In this document: positions 1 through 5,655 of the stretch, piece by piece
Position numbering within the stretch: position 1 is the first letter of the stretch
How the letters are laid out: each line of letters opens with the position of its first letter
Assembly: GCA_937915455.1 (NCBI GenBank)
Contig: CALDNN010000141.1
Coordinates: 1 to 5,810 of the forward strand
Length of the DNA stretch: 5,810 bases
From: Pelethousia sp002409725
GTDB taxonomy: Bacteria; Bacillota; Clostridia; Christensenellales; CAG-138
Direction of reading: 5' to 3'
Notes under the pieces: model-generated
What the model was told of the DNA's origin: nothing
The model's database searches: none
Seen by the model: only the letters and a program-made list of their open reading frames with translations
Position numbers and translations under genes: made by a program

Positions 1-8
1 GCGCAACC

Positions 9-15
9 GGGAGGG
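9..15 (+). promoter_or_regulatory. Ribosome binding site of the histidine kinase
   Basis: GGGAGGG ends five bases before the ATG at 21. It supports this start. The window begins only 20 bases before the ATG, so the gene may be a distal member of an operon that starts outside. Confidence 0.7.
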
Positions 16-20
16 TAAAA

Positions 21-1244
21 ATGAATCTTGAGCTCAAAGACATTATTTCAAGTGACTTCCAATATGAAATACAGGATTCCCTGGCCTTCGCCACTGGGTT
101 TGGTGTAGTCTTCGTAGATAAAGCTGGGCGGCATATTGGAGACGGTGGTAACTTCTGCCGTTTTTGCCGGGCGATCAACAATACCGAGGAGGGGCGGCAA
201 GCCTGCGAGCAATCCAATCTGAAGGCTATCAAAATCGCTTTGCAAACACATCAGTCCAGCATTTATCTGTGCCATGCAGGACTGGTTAGCTTTGTCATTC
301 CCATGCTGTATGATGGAGAATATATCGGCGCCATTACGGCGGGACAGGTGTTGTGTGATGGTATGAAGGAATATCCCAGATACTCCCCCTCATCTCAAAA
401 CTGGCTGGATAATCCAGAGTTGCAGCAATACCACAGCGAGATCCGCGTCTTTAGTCGCCAGCAGGTGGAAAGTGCCGCAGTGGCCTTTCGCAACATTTCC
501 AACTACATTGTGCAAAAAGTGGCCTACAACAAAATGAAGCAAGAGCTGCTGGAGACACAGACCAAACGGCTTCAATTGGAGCATCAGCTCAAGCTGGCAG
601 AACTGAATGCCCTGCAAAAACAGGTAACACCTCATTTTATCTTTAATGTTTTAAGCAGCGTGACCCGCCTCTTGGAGAGCTGTGAGTATCAAGCCGCCGA
701 GAAGATGTTGAATTCATTCACGCAGATGATGCGTTATACTCTTTATGATGCCAATGCCACTGTGCCCCTAGCGCAGGAATTAGGGTACATTCGCAATTAT
801 TTGTCTATTCAGCAGATTCGTTTTGGAGAACGCATTCGATACAATATAGATTGCCCAACCGAGCTCAATCAGTTGCTAATGCCGTTTTTTGCTCTACAGC
901 CATTGGTAGAAAATGCAATCGAGCACGGCTTGCTCCCTCGTGTAAATGGTGGAGTCGTTGATATCCTTTGCCGCAGGAAAGATAGCGGCGTGGTTATTTG
1001 TATTCAAGACAATGGCGTAGGAATTCCCGCCGATAAGCTGGAAAGCCTACGGCGCTCCCTCAATCCGGACTGCACACAGGGATCAACAGATCATGTCGGT
1101 CTGTACAACAGTTCCCGCCGTTTTTTCCACATGTACGAAAACAAAGTGAGCTTCTCTCTGGATAGTACCCTTAACGTTGGAGCGGCGGTACATATTTTTA
1201 TTTCCGATCCAATTGGGATTCCCCCGGTAGCGAATGCTCAATAG
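21..1244 (+). CDS. PocR-domain sensor histidine kinase, LytS/YesM type, cytosolic
   Basis: A 407-residue two-component sensor kinase. Residues about 5-165 match the PocR sensory domain: Cys46-x-x-Cys49, Cys62, the CHAGL motif at 84-88, then an IGAITAGQ-like stretch (102-109). Residues about 163-200 are a charged heptad-like coiled coil. The kinase core follows: LQKQVTPHFIFN with phospho-acceptor His205, the N-box LQPLVENAIEHG (292-303), the DNGVGIP ATP-binding loop (330-336) and a GLYNSSRRF motif (360-368). This is the His_kinase/HATPase_c layout of LytS and YesM kinases. No signal peptide or membrane segment is visible, so it should sense a cytoplasmic ligand; PocR domains are predicted to bind small organic molecules. 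GGGAGGG at 9-15 fixes the start. The usual partner is an AraC-type (YesN-like) response regulator; none lies downstream, so it may sit upstream of the window. The gene is AT-richer than the transporter genes. Family assignment is firm; ligand and target are unknown. Confidence 0.93.
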   Translation: MNLELKDIISSDFQYEIQDSLAFATGFGVVFVDKAGRHIGDGGNFCRFCRAINNTEEGRQACEQSNLKAIKIALQTHQSSIYLCHAGLVSFVIPMLYDGEYIGAITAGQVLCDGMKEYPRYSPSSQNWLDNPELQQYHSEIRVFSRQQVESAAVAFRNISNYIVQKVAYNKMKQELLETQTKRLQLEHQLKLAELNALQKQVTPHFIFNVLSSVTRLLESCEYQAAEKMLNSFTQMMRYTLYDANATVPLAQELGYIRNYLSIQQIRFGERIRYNIDCPTELNQLLMPFFALQPLVENAIEHGLLPRVNGGVVDILCRRKDSGVVICIQDNGVGIPADKLESLRRSLNPDCTQGSTDHVGLYNSSRRFFHMYENKVSFSLDSTLNVGAAVHIFISDPIGIPPVANAQ

Positions 1245-1278
1245 AGCTCTTGAAATTTATATTCAGTAAAAGCAGAAA

Positions 1279-1305
1279 TGACGCCGTTTGATAAAAACGG
1301 CGTCA
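1279..1305. terminator. Strong hairpin, probable (possibly bidirectional) terminator
   Basis: Bases 1279-1289 (TGACGCCGTTT) pair perfectly with 1295-1305 (AAACGGCGTCA) around a five-base loop. It begins 34 bases after the kinase stop codon. On the plus strand the following sequence (GCTTGTATATT) is only weakly U-rich. On the minus strand the hairpin is followed by TTTCTGCTTTT, a better tail, and it lies 23 bases beyond a minus-strand TAA at 1329-1331. It probably ends the kinase transcript and may also stop transcription coming from the opposite side. Confidence 0.75.
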
Positions 1306-1382
1306 GCTTGTATATTCGCTTGGATATCTTATTTAGGTTCTTTCCCTTTGGCCAAATACTGGGGGCAATCCATAACAACGCG

Positions 1383-1574
1383 TCACCTCTTTTTCCTCCT
1401 CGCGGCCGCATCAAACGTTTTCACAAATTCGTCCAGCGCCCAATTTACGATATGTTTCATATATGTAACTTGGACTATATTAGGGTACTTCTCCAAAACT
1501 CGCAAATAGTCGAAAAAGGGATGACTGGTAATTCTGGTATGATTGGCTTGGCCGATCATACCTCCTTTGATCAT
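1383..1574 (-). CDS. Unrecognised small reading frame, possible gene remnant
   Basis: A 63-codon minus-strand frame that I do not recognise. The product would be a small, basic, soluble protein with a middle rich in aromatic and aliphatic residues (HPFFDYLRVLEKYPNIVQ) and a basic end (ARRKKR). In favour: it is the only frame here with protein-like composition, a perfect AAAGGAGGT lies at its 5' end, and in-frame reading past its TGA (1383-1385) gives 17 more codons (RVVMDCPQYLAKGKEPK) to a TAA 23 bases before the hairpin at 1279-1305. Against: the first ATG (1574) precedes that AAAGGAGGT, the second ATG follows it by no usable spacing, and the frame is short. It may be a degraded gene with a nonsense mutation, a short real gene, or chance. 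No membrane segment or known motif is seen. Confidence 0.3.
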   Translation of the reverse strand: MIKGGMIGQANHTRITSHPFFDYLRVLEKYPNIVQVTYMKHIVNWALDEFVKTFDAAARRKKR

Positions 1575-1577
1575 CCC
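1518..1577. repeat. Nested inverted repeat (long hairpin)
   Basis: The inner arms are 1536-1547 (GGTATGATTGGC) and 1551-1562 (GCCGATCATACC), with a three-base loop. They match at 11 of 12 positions, and the remaining pair is a U-G wobble if transcribed on the plus strand. The outer arms GGGATGA (1518-1524) and TCATCCC (1571-1577) are also exact reverse complements. A direct repeat GATCAT (1554-1559 and 1569-1574) sits in the right half. On the minus strand the fold would bury the second ATG and the end of the AAAGGAGGT of the small reading frame. It could be an operator, an RNA control structure or a weak terminator; no clean T-tract follows. Confidence 0.6.
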
Positions 1578-1664
1578 CTACTAACATGTCAATTCATATA
1601 CGCAGCAATATGCCAATTAATATATCTGTTAGGAAGCTGGGTTAAAGTATTTTTTTTATACCTA

Positions 1665-1696
1665 TTGACGCAAGATAAACTAAGTATTAATATAAT
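1665..1696 (+). promoter_or_regulatory. Sigma70-like promoter for the transporter operon
   Basis: TTGACG (1665-1670), 17 bases, then TAATAT (1688-1693). An overlapping TATAAT at 1691-1696 has a less favourable spacing of 20. This is the best promoter-like pair between the kinase and the lipoprotein gene, and it would give a leader of roughly 180 bases. An inverted repeat TTAATAT/ATATTAA (1687-1693, 1698-1704) overlaps the -10, and the perfect palindrome CCGTCGACGG lies at 1714-1723 just past the expected start, so a repressor site is plausible. Promoter calls in AT-rich DNA by eye are uncertain. Confidence 0.5.
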
Positions 1697-1713
1697 CATA
1701 TTAAGTCATTGGC

Positions 1714-1723
1714 CCGTCGACGG
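1714..1723. promoter_or_regulatory. 10-bp perfect palindrome, candidate operator
   Basis: CCGTCGACGG is GC-rich inside an otherwise AT-rich leader and lies about 20 bases after the predicted -10 element. The position fits a roadblock-type repressor site. No known regulator consensus is matched, so this is inference from symmetry and position only. Confidence 0.3.
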
Positions 1724-1870
1724 TCTAATAATTTTAAACGATCATTACGTAAACAAGCGTTTCTGTTCTGTGAATTCCATTTTTAAGCTGCATGAAAAAA
1801 GGGGGGGCTGCTTCTCATATATGTTTCTTTTGTACGTGCCGGAAAATTCAAAATCTAACAAAAAGAAAAA

Positions 1871-1875
1871 AGGAG
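1871..1875 (+). promoter_or_regulatory. Ribosome binding site that sets the lipoprotein start
   Basis: AGGAG, preceded by an A-rich run, ends six bases before the ATG at 1882. It selects this ATG over the in-frame ATG at 1792, which would add 30 residues ahead of a complete signal peptide and follows no good ribosome binding site. Confidence 0.85.
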
Positions 1876-1881
1876 AGTATC

Positions 1882-2964
1882 ATGAAAACAACCAACGCTA
1901 TACTCGCAATTGTTCTTTCTCTGCTTATGGCGATATCCATTGTGGGATGCACGGCGCAGCCCGCTCAGGCGCCCGCACAGAGCCAAGCGGAAGCCGCTCC
2001 GGAACAAGAAGCGCCGGCCGGGGATTCGGGGAAAATCCGCGTTGCGCTGATACTGCCCGGATCCCTCAACGACGGCGGATGGAATGCGAACGCATATGCG
2101 GGGTTGATGTCTCTGCAGGACAAAGGATATGAAGTCGCTTTCACGGAAAATGTAGTCATTTCTGCCATCGAAGAAGCTCTCAACAACTATGCTGCAAAAG
2201 AATATGATCTCATCGTGGGCCACGGCTTTGAATTTGGTGAACCCACTTTACGCGTGGCGCCGCAATACCCGGATGTAAACTTCTTCGTCAGCGGCAAGGT
2301 GCCTGATGGCGTTGACCTCAATGCCCTTCCCGCCAACGTAGGCTTTATGGATATGAAGGAATACGAGGCTGCATATCTGGCCGGTATCGTGGCGGGCGGC
2401 GTTACAAAAACCAATATAATCGGCTATATCGCAGGGCTGGAGATACCGTCGCAGCTTTCCGATATGGCCGGCTTCGTGCAGGGCGTCGCATCCATCAACC
2501 CGGACGCCAAGGTTTATGGCGTGGTGACCGGTACGTTTGAAGACCCCGCCAAGGGCCAGGAAGCCGCTAATGCCCAAATCGATATGGGCGCCGACATCAT
2601 CTGTCAATCCGCGGATTCTACCGGCATGGGCGCCATTCAGGCGGCCGCGGATAAGGGCGTCTATATCATCGGCTATGGCAGCGACCAAAACGAGATTCAG
2701 CCGGATCTGGTATTGACCTCCTTTATCACGAAAAACTCCGAGGTGGTGGAAAAGCAGGTCACGCGTATTGAAGAAGGTACCTTCGGCGGTCTGTGGGAGC
2801 CCGGCGTGGCGGATGGAATCTGCTATATCGCTCCGTATCACGGGCTGGAAGGCGCAATTCCCGACACCGTAAAGGCCGCTGTGGAGGATGCCAAGGCAAA
2901 GATCATTTCCGGCGAACTGGTTGTTCCCGCGATTTACGATCGGATCGACGAAAAAATCGGCTGA
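1882..2964 (+). CDS. BMP-family (PnrA-like) ABC transporter substrate-binding lipoprotein
   Basis: A 360-residue extracellular ligand-binding lipoprotein, first gene of the importer operon. Residues 1-22 are a lipoprotein signal peptide ending in IVG before Cys23, the expected lipid-anchor residue. Residues 24-49 form an Ala/Gln/Glu-rich linker, and the Bmp domain runs from about 51 to 350. Family hallmarks are the opening strand KIRVALILPGSLNDGGWN (51-68), GHGFEFG (113-119), the hinge-region stretch EYEAAYLAGIVAG (160-172) and IIGYGSDQ (262-269), where most relatives have a GVDxDQ-like motif. Characterised family members bind nucleosides or purines, and a spirochaete branch binds riboflavin. 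The pocket residues here do not let me choose. Length is normal for the family. The protein should hand ligand to the permeases encoded by the third and fourth genes of the operon. Family call is firm; substrate is open. Confidence 0.94.
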   Translation: MKTTNAILAIVLSLLMAISIVGCTAQPAQAPAQSQAEAAPEQEAPAGDSGKIRVALILPGSLNDGGWNANAYAGLMSLQDKGYEVAFTENVVISAIEEALNNYAAKEYDLIVGHGFEFGEPTLRVAPQYPDVNFFVSGKVPDGVDLNALPANVGFMDMKEYEAAYLAGIVAGGVTKTNIIGYIAGLEIPSQLSDMAGFVQGVASINPDAKVYGVVTGTFEDPAKGQEAANAQIDMGADIICQSADSTGMGAIQAAADKGVYIIGYGSDQNEIQPDLVLTSFITKNSEVVEKQVTRIEEGTFGGLWEPGVADGICYIAPYHGLEGAIPDTVKAAVEDAKAKIISGELVVPAIYDRIDEKIG

Positions 2965-2968
2965 TCCG
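2941..2968 (+). other. Weak inverted repeat over the lipoprotein stop codon
   Basis: CGGATC (2941-2946) is the reverse complement of GATCCG (2963-2968), and an inner CGA/TCG pair is possible. It spans the TGA of the lipoprotein gene and precedes the much stronger hairpin at 2990-3012. It may only assist that structure. Function is not established. Confidence 0.3.
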
Positions 2969-2989
2969 CATAGAAGGCGCTGAAGAAAT

Positions 2990-3012
2990 CCGGCGCGGCC
3001 TAGCCGCGCCGG
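2990..3012 (+). promoter_or_regulatory. GC-rich intercistronic hairpin between lipoprotein and ATPase genes
   Basis: CCGGCGCGGC (2990-2999) pairs perfectly with GCCGCGCCGG (3003-3012) around a three-base loop. No T-tract follows, and the hairpin ends 12 bases before the next ribosome binding site. This is not a classical terminator. Structures at this position in importer operons commonly protect the upstream message or cause partial termination, so that more binding protein than transporter is made. That role is inferred here. Confidence 0.7.
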
Positions 3013-3034
3013 TACGCGGGGAACAGGAGGATAT

Positions 3035-4582
3035 ATGCCGTCACCCGATATTCTTAGAATGGAGAACATCACCAAGCGTTTTGGCAATATGCTTGCCAAC
3101 GATGGGGTGAGCATCAATGTAAGGCGAGGCGAGATCCTTGCGCTGTTGGGCGAAAACGGCGCTGGGAAAAGCACGCTGATGAATATCCTATACGGTTTAT
3201 ACAAGCCTACGGCCGGTTCTATTTACTGGAAGGGCAGCCCGGTATCCATCGACAGTCCGCTCAAAGCCATCGAGATGGGGATTGGCATGGTACATCAGCA
3301 TTTCATGCTGATACCGGCGCTCAAGACCTGGGAGAACGTGGTTCTGGGGCTGGGGGATGAGCAAAAGTATCTTCTCCATCCGGAAATTGCAAAAAAGAAG
3401 ATTCTGAAAATAGCAGCGGACTATAATTTGCAGATCGATCCGGATGCGAGGATCAATACTCTGTCGGTGGGCCTGCAGCAGCAGGTAGAAATTTTAAAGG
3501 TCCTCTATCGGGGCTCGAAATTGCTGATACTGGACGAACCGACGGGCGTTTTGACCCCGCCGGAAAAAGAAAAACTGTTTGGAACGCTGAAAAGTCTGGC
3601 CCAAAGTGATTTCTCCGTTATATTTATCTCGCACAAATTGGATGAGGTGATGGAGATCAGCGACCGGGTGAGCGTGCTCTGCCGCGGGAAGAACGTAGCC
3701 ACGGTGGATACGAAGGATATGTCCAAGGAGCAGCTTGCGCGGCTGATGGTAGGCCGCGATGTGGTCTTTACCGTGGAAAAGACCGGCTTGCAGCAAAAGG
3801 GCGAAACCGTGTTGGAAATCGAAAACCTCTGCGTGAATGGCGAGCGGCTCGCATCCACGCTTCAAAAGATATCCTTTCAAATCCGCGGCGGCGAAATCTA
3901 TGGCATTGCCGGGGTGGACGGAAACGGCCAAAGCGAGCTGATGGAGGCGATTGCCGGCCTGCGCAAAGTATGCGAGGGTACCATCCGGATTGATGGGAAG
4001 GATGCGACAAACTGTCCGCCCGCGCAGGTTATCCGTTACCGTACCGCTTTTATCCCCGAAGACCGCAAGCAGGTAGGTACAGTAAAAAGTTTTGGGATAG
4101 AAAAGAACCTGATCCTGCGGGATGTGGATAATCCAAGGTATACCCGGCATGGATTGATCAACTATAAAAGGCTCCGCGATGAGGCCGATGAAGTCATAGA
4201 AGAATATGATATCCGCCTTTTGGACCGGGAGTCGCCGATGGGGTTGCTTTCCGGCGGCAATCTGCAAAAGGTGATTCTGGCGCGCGAAATCCGCTCCAAC
4301 CCTAGGTTGCTGCTTGCCATGCACCCGACCCGGGGCCTGGATGTGGGGGCCATCGAATTCATTCATAAAAAGCTATTGAAGGCCCGCGACCAGGGCGCGG
4401 CGATTCTTCTCATTTCTTCCGAGCTTGAGGAGATCATGTCCCTTTCGGACCGCGTATCGGTTATTTGCAATGGAAAAATCTCCCGGGAGCTCACGGCGGA
4501 GGATATCACCATCGAAAACATCGGCCTGCTTATGGGCGGGGAGGAAACCCTGAAAAGGAGGGAATGCCATGGGCAAGCATAA
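3035..4582 (+). CDS. ABC importer ATPase with two nucleotide-binding domains (NupO/RbsA-like)
   Basis: A 515-residue ATPase carrying both nucleotide-binding domains of the importer. Domain 1 (about 7-240) is complete: Walker A GENGAGKST (39-47), Q-loop Gln88, signature LSVGLQQQ (143-150), Walker B LLILDEPT (163-170) with catalytic Glu168, and His200. Domain 2 (about 258-502) has the signature LSGGNLQK (405-412) but a lysine-free Walker A-like loop GVDGNGQS (293-300), LLLAMHPTRGLD (425-436) with His430 where the catalytic Glu should be, and Ser462 in place of the switch His. Loss of catalytic residues in domain 2 is usual for this double-ATPase group and implies one working ATP site. AGGAGG (3025-3030), four bases before the ATG, supports this start. 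The 3' end overlaps the permease gene by 14 bases, suggesting translational coupling. Nucleoside/BMP transport is assigned from the first gene of the operon; the ATPase alone also resembles sugar-type relatives. Confidence 0.95.
   Translation: MPSPDILRMENITKRFGNMLANDGVSINVRRGEILALLGENGAGKSTLMNILYGLYKPTAGSIYWKGSPVSIDSPLKAIEMGIGMVHQHFMLIPALKTWENVVLGLGDEQKYLLHPEIAKKKILKIAADYNLQIDPDARINTLSVGLQQQVEILKVLYRGSKLLILDEPTGVLTPPEKEKLFGTLKSLAQSDFSVIFISHKLDEVMEISDRVSVLCRGKNVATVDTKDMSKEQLARLMVGRDVVFTVEKTGLQQKGETVLEIENLCVNGERLASTLQKISFQIRGGEIYGIAGVDGNGQSELMEAIAGLRKVCEGTIRIDGKDATNCPPAQVIRYRTAFIPEDRKQVGTVKSFGIEKNLILRDVDNPRYTRHGLINYKRLRDEADEVIEEYDIRLLDRESPMGLLSGGNLQKVILAREIRSNPRLLLAMHPTRGLDVGAIEFIHKKLLKARDQGAAILLISSELEEIMSLSDRVSVICNGKISRELTAEDITIENIGLLMGGEETLKRRECHGQA
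4555..4562 (+). promoter_or_regulatory. Ribosome binding site inside the ATPase gene for permease 1
   Basis: AAGGAGGG lies within the last codons of the ATPase gene, six bases before the ATG at 4569. It fixes the permease start and supports coupled translation across the 14-base gene overlap. Confidence 0.8.
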
Positions 4583-5654
4583 GGAGAAAATATCGTGCTC
4601 GCGCAATGTATTGCTGGAAAACGGAGAGATTATTGGTATATCCATCATCGCCGCATTTCTTGTGAGCATCGTGTTCGTCCTCTCGCTGGGGGAAAATCCT
4701 TTCGCCGCTTACGGCTCCATACTGCAGGCGGTGGGTAAGAAATATGGGCTGGCCGAAACCGTAGCCAAAGCCACGCCGCTTATCATCATCAGCCTGGGCC
4801 TTGCGTTGGCGGTTCGGGGCGGCCTATCCAACCTGGGTGGCGACGGACAGTTTTATATGGGCGCCATCGCTTCGATCTGCGTGGGGATTTACCTACCCGA
4901 AGACTGGCCTACCATGCTGGTTTGGTTGCTCGCGCTTACCGCGGGAGCGGCCGCCGGTGGGCTTTGGGGGGCCTTGGCGGGCCTCTTGCGGGCACGCTTC
5001 AACACGAGCGAGGTCATTATTACCATCATGCTCAATTATGTGGCGCTATACCTTGTGGGGTATTTGGTGCACGGTCCCCTTCAGGCGCCGGGCGGTATCC
5101 CCCAGACCCGCGCGCTGGCCCCTGCCCTGCAGTTCCCTAAACTCATAGAAGGCACCCGGGCGCATACGGGTATCCTCATCGGGCTTGTGGCCGCGCTTCT
5201 GGTGTGGTTCATTTTCCGCCGCACCACCCTGGGTTATCGCATTCAGGCGGTGGGCGAAGCGCCAAAGGCTGCCGCATACGGCGGCATCAATACCAAGCGG
5301 TATATGATCGTCATTATGGGCATAAGCGGCGCTTTTGCCGGTATCGCTGGCATGGTGGAAGTATACGGGGTACATTACAGGGTCCTGGAAGGCATCACCT
5401 CTAGCTTTGGCTTTACGGCGCTGCTGATCGCTTTGCTGGCCAACCTCAATCCGCTCGGCGCGATTTTGGGCAGTCTGTTCATTAGTGCGCTGACGGTAGG
5501 GGCTAATTCCATGCAGATCGACATGAACGTACCCACCAGCATCGTTAATGTGGTGCAAAGCCTGATTATATTTTTTATGCTGGTTATGCCCCAAATAAAG
5601 GCGGACTTCATCGGCCGGTTCAAGGCTTTGAGGCGGAAAGGGGAGCAACCGTAA
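4569..5654 (+). CDS. ABC transporter permease 1, BPD_transp_2 family (NupP/YufP-like)
   Basis: A 361-residue inner-membrane permease. Hydrophobic segments are visible at about 21-41, 68-84, 95-109, 115-139, 150-167, 200-216, 245-263, 281-310 and 324-342, broadly the eight-to-ten-helix layout of this family. Diagnostic stretches are NLGGDGQFYMGA (88-99), the RFNTSEVIITIMLNYVA region (143-159) and the cytoplasmic loop TLGYRIQAVGEAPKAAAYGG (220-239), which should contact the ATPase. These match the longer permease of BMP/nucleoside importers (NupP, YufP) rather than the sugar permease RbsC. The N-terminus is basic and short; the C-terminus is basic (FKALRRKGEQ). It pairs with the permease that begins one base after its stop codon to form a heterodimeric channel. 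Length is typical and no disruption is seen. Confidence 0.93.
   Translation: MGKHKEKISCSRNVLLENGEIIGISIIAAFLVSIVFVLSLGENPFAAYGSILQAVGKKYGLAETVAKATPLIIISLGLALAVRGGLSNLGGDGQFYMGAIASICVGIYLPEDWPTMLVWLLALTAGAAAGGLWGALAGLLRARFNTSEVIITIMLNYVALYLVGYLVHGPLQAPGGIPQTRALAPALQFPKLIEGTRAHTGILIGLVAALLVWFIFRRTTLGYRIQAVGEAPKAAAYGGINTKRYMIVIMGISGAFAGIAGMVEVYGVHYRVLEGITSSFGFTALLIALLANLNPLGAILGSLFISALTVGANSMQIDMNVPTSIVNVVQSLIIFFMLVMPQIKADFIGRFKALRRKGEQP
5637..5645 (+). promoter_or_regulatory. Ribosome binding site of permease 2
   Basis: AAAGGGGAG lies in the last codons of permease 1, ten bases before the ATG at 5656. The spacing is slightly long but acceptable, and no other start candidate suits the conserved N-terminus. 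Confidence 0.6.
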
Positions 5655-5655
5655 T

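Larger units (their letters stand above)
1306..1881. other. AT-rich intergenic region between kinase and transporter operon
   Basis: About 575 bases with no credible plus-strand gene. The plus-strand open frames crossing it lack good start signals and run into the lipoprotein gene in the wrong frame. It contains a small minus-strand reading frame (1383-1574), a nested inverted repeat (1518-1577), a possible long-range fold (1581-1632), a run of eight T (1650-1657), a sigma70-like promoter (1665-1693) and a leader of about 180 bases before the lipoprotein. I looked for a purine riboswitch core, which would suit a nucleoside importer, and did not find one. No tRNA or rRNA was seen. Confidence 0.7.

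Noticed and set aside
1383..1385. Selenocysteine codon at the TGA of the small minus-strand frame
   Set aside because: No convincing SECIS hairpin follows the TGA, the residues around it match no known selenoprotein, and a simple stop or nonsense mutation is more likely.
1551..1572. Fragment resembling the 16S rRNA 3' end (ATACCTCCTTTGATCA)
   Set aside because: The similarity comes only from the CCTCCTTT complement of a Shine-Dalgarno sequence; no other rRNA sequence is present.
1792..1881. Upstream in-frame extension of the lipoprotein to ATG 1792
   Set aside because: It would put 30 odd residues before a complete lipoprotein signal peptide; the good ribosome binding site (1871-1875) serves the ATG at 1882.
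1580..1881. Purine or other riboswitch in the leader of the importer operon
   Set aside because: I looked for the purine-aptamer core and similar conserved elements; short TATAAT-like matches exist but the required paired segments and loop sequences are absent.
1278..2132. 284-codon plus-strand open frame across the intergenic region
   Set aside because: It has no ribosome binding site, starts inside the terminator-like hairpin, crosses the promoter and leader, and enters the lipoprotein gene in the wrong frame.
2248..3204. 318-codon minus-strand open frame
   Set aside because: It is a mirror of the lipoprotein and ATPase coding sequence, crosses two genes and the GC hairpin, and has no recognisable protein features.
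3494..4366. 290-codon minus-strand open frame
   Set aside because: It lies entirely opposite the well-supported ATPase gene, and its composition is that of an antisense shadow in GC-rich DNA.
5046..5648. 200-codon minus-strand open frame
   Set aside because: It is antisense to permease 1, whose motifs and membrane segments are clear.
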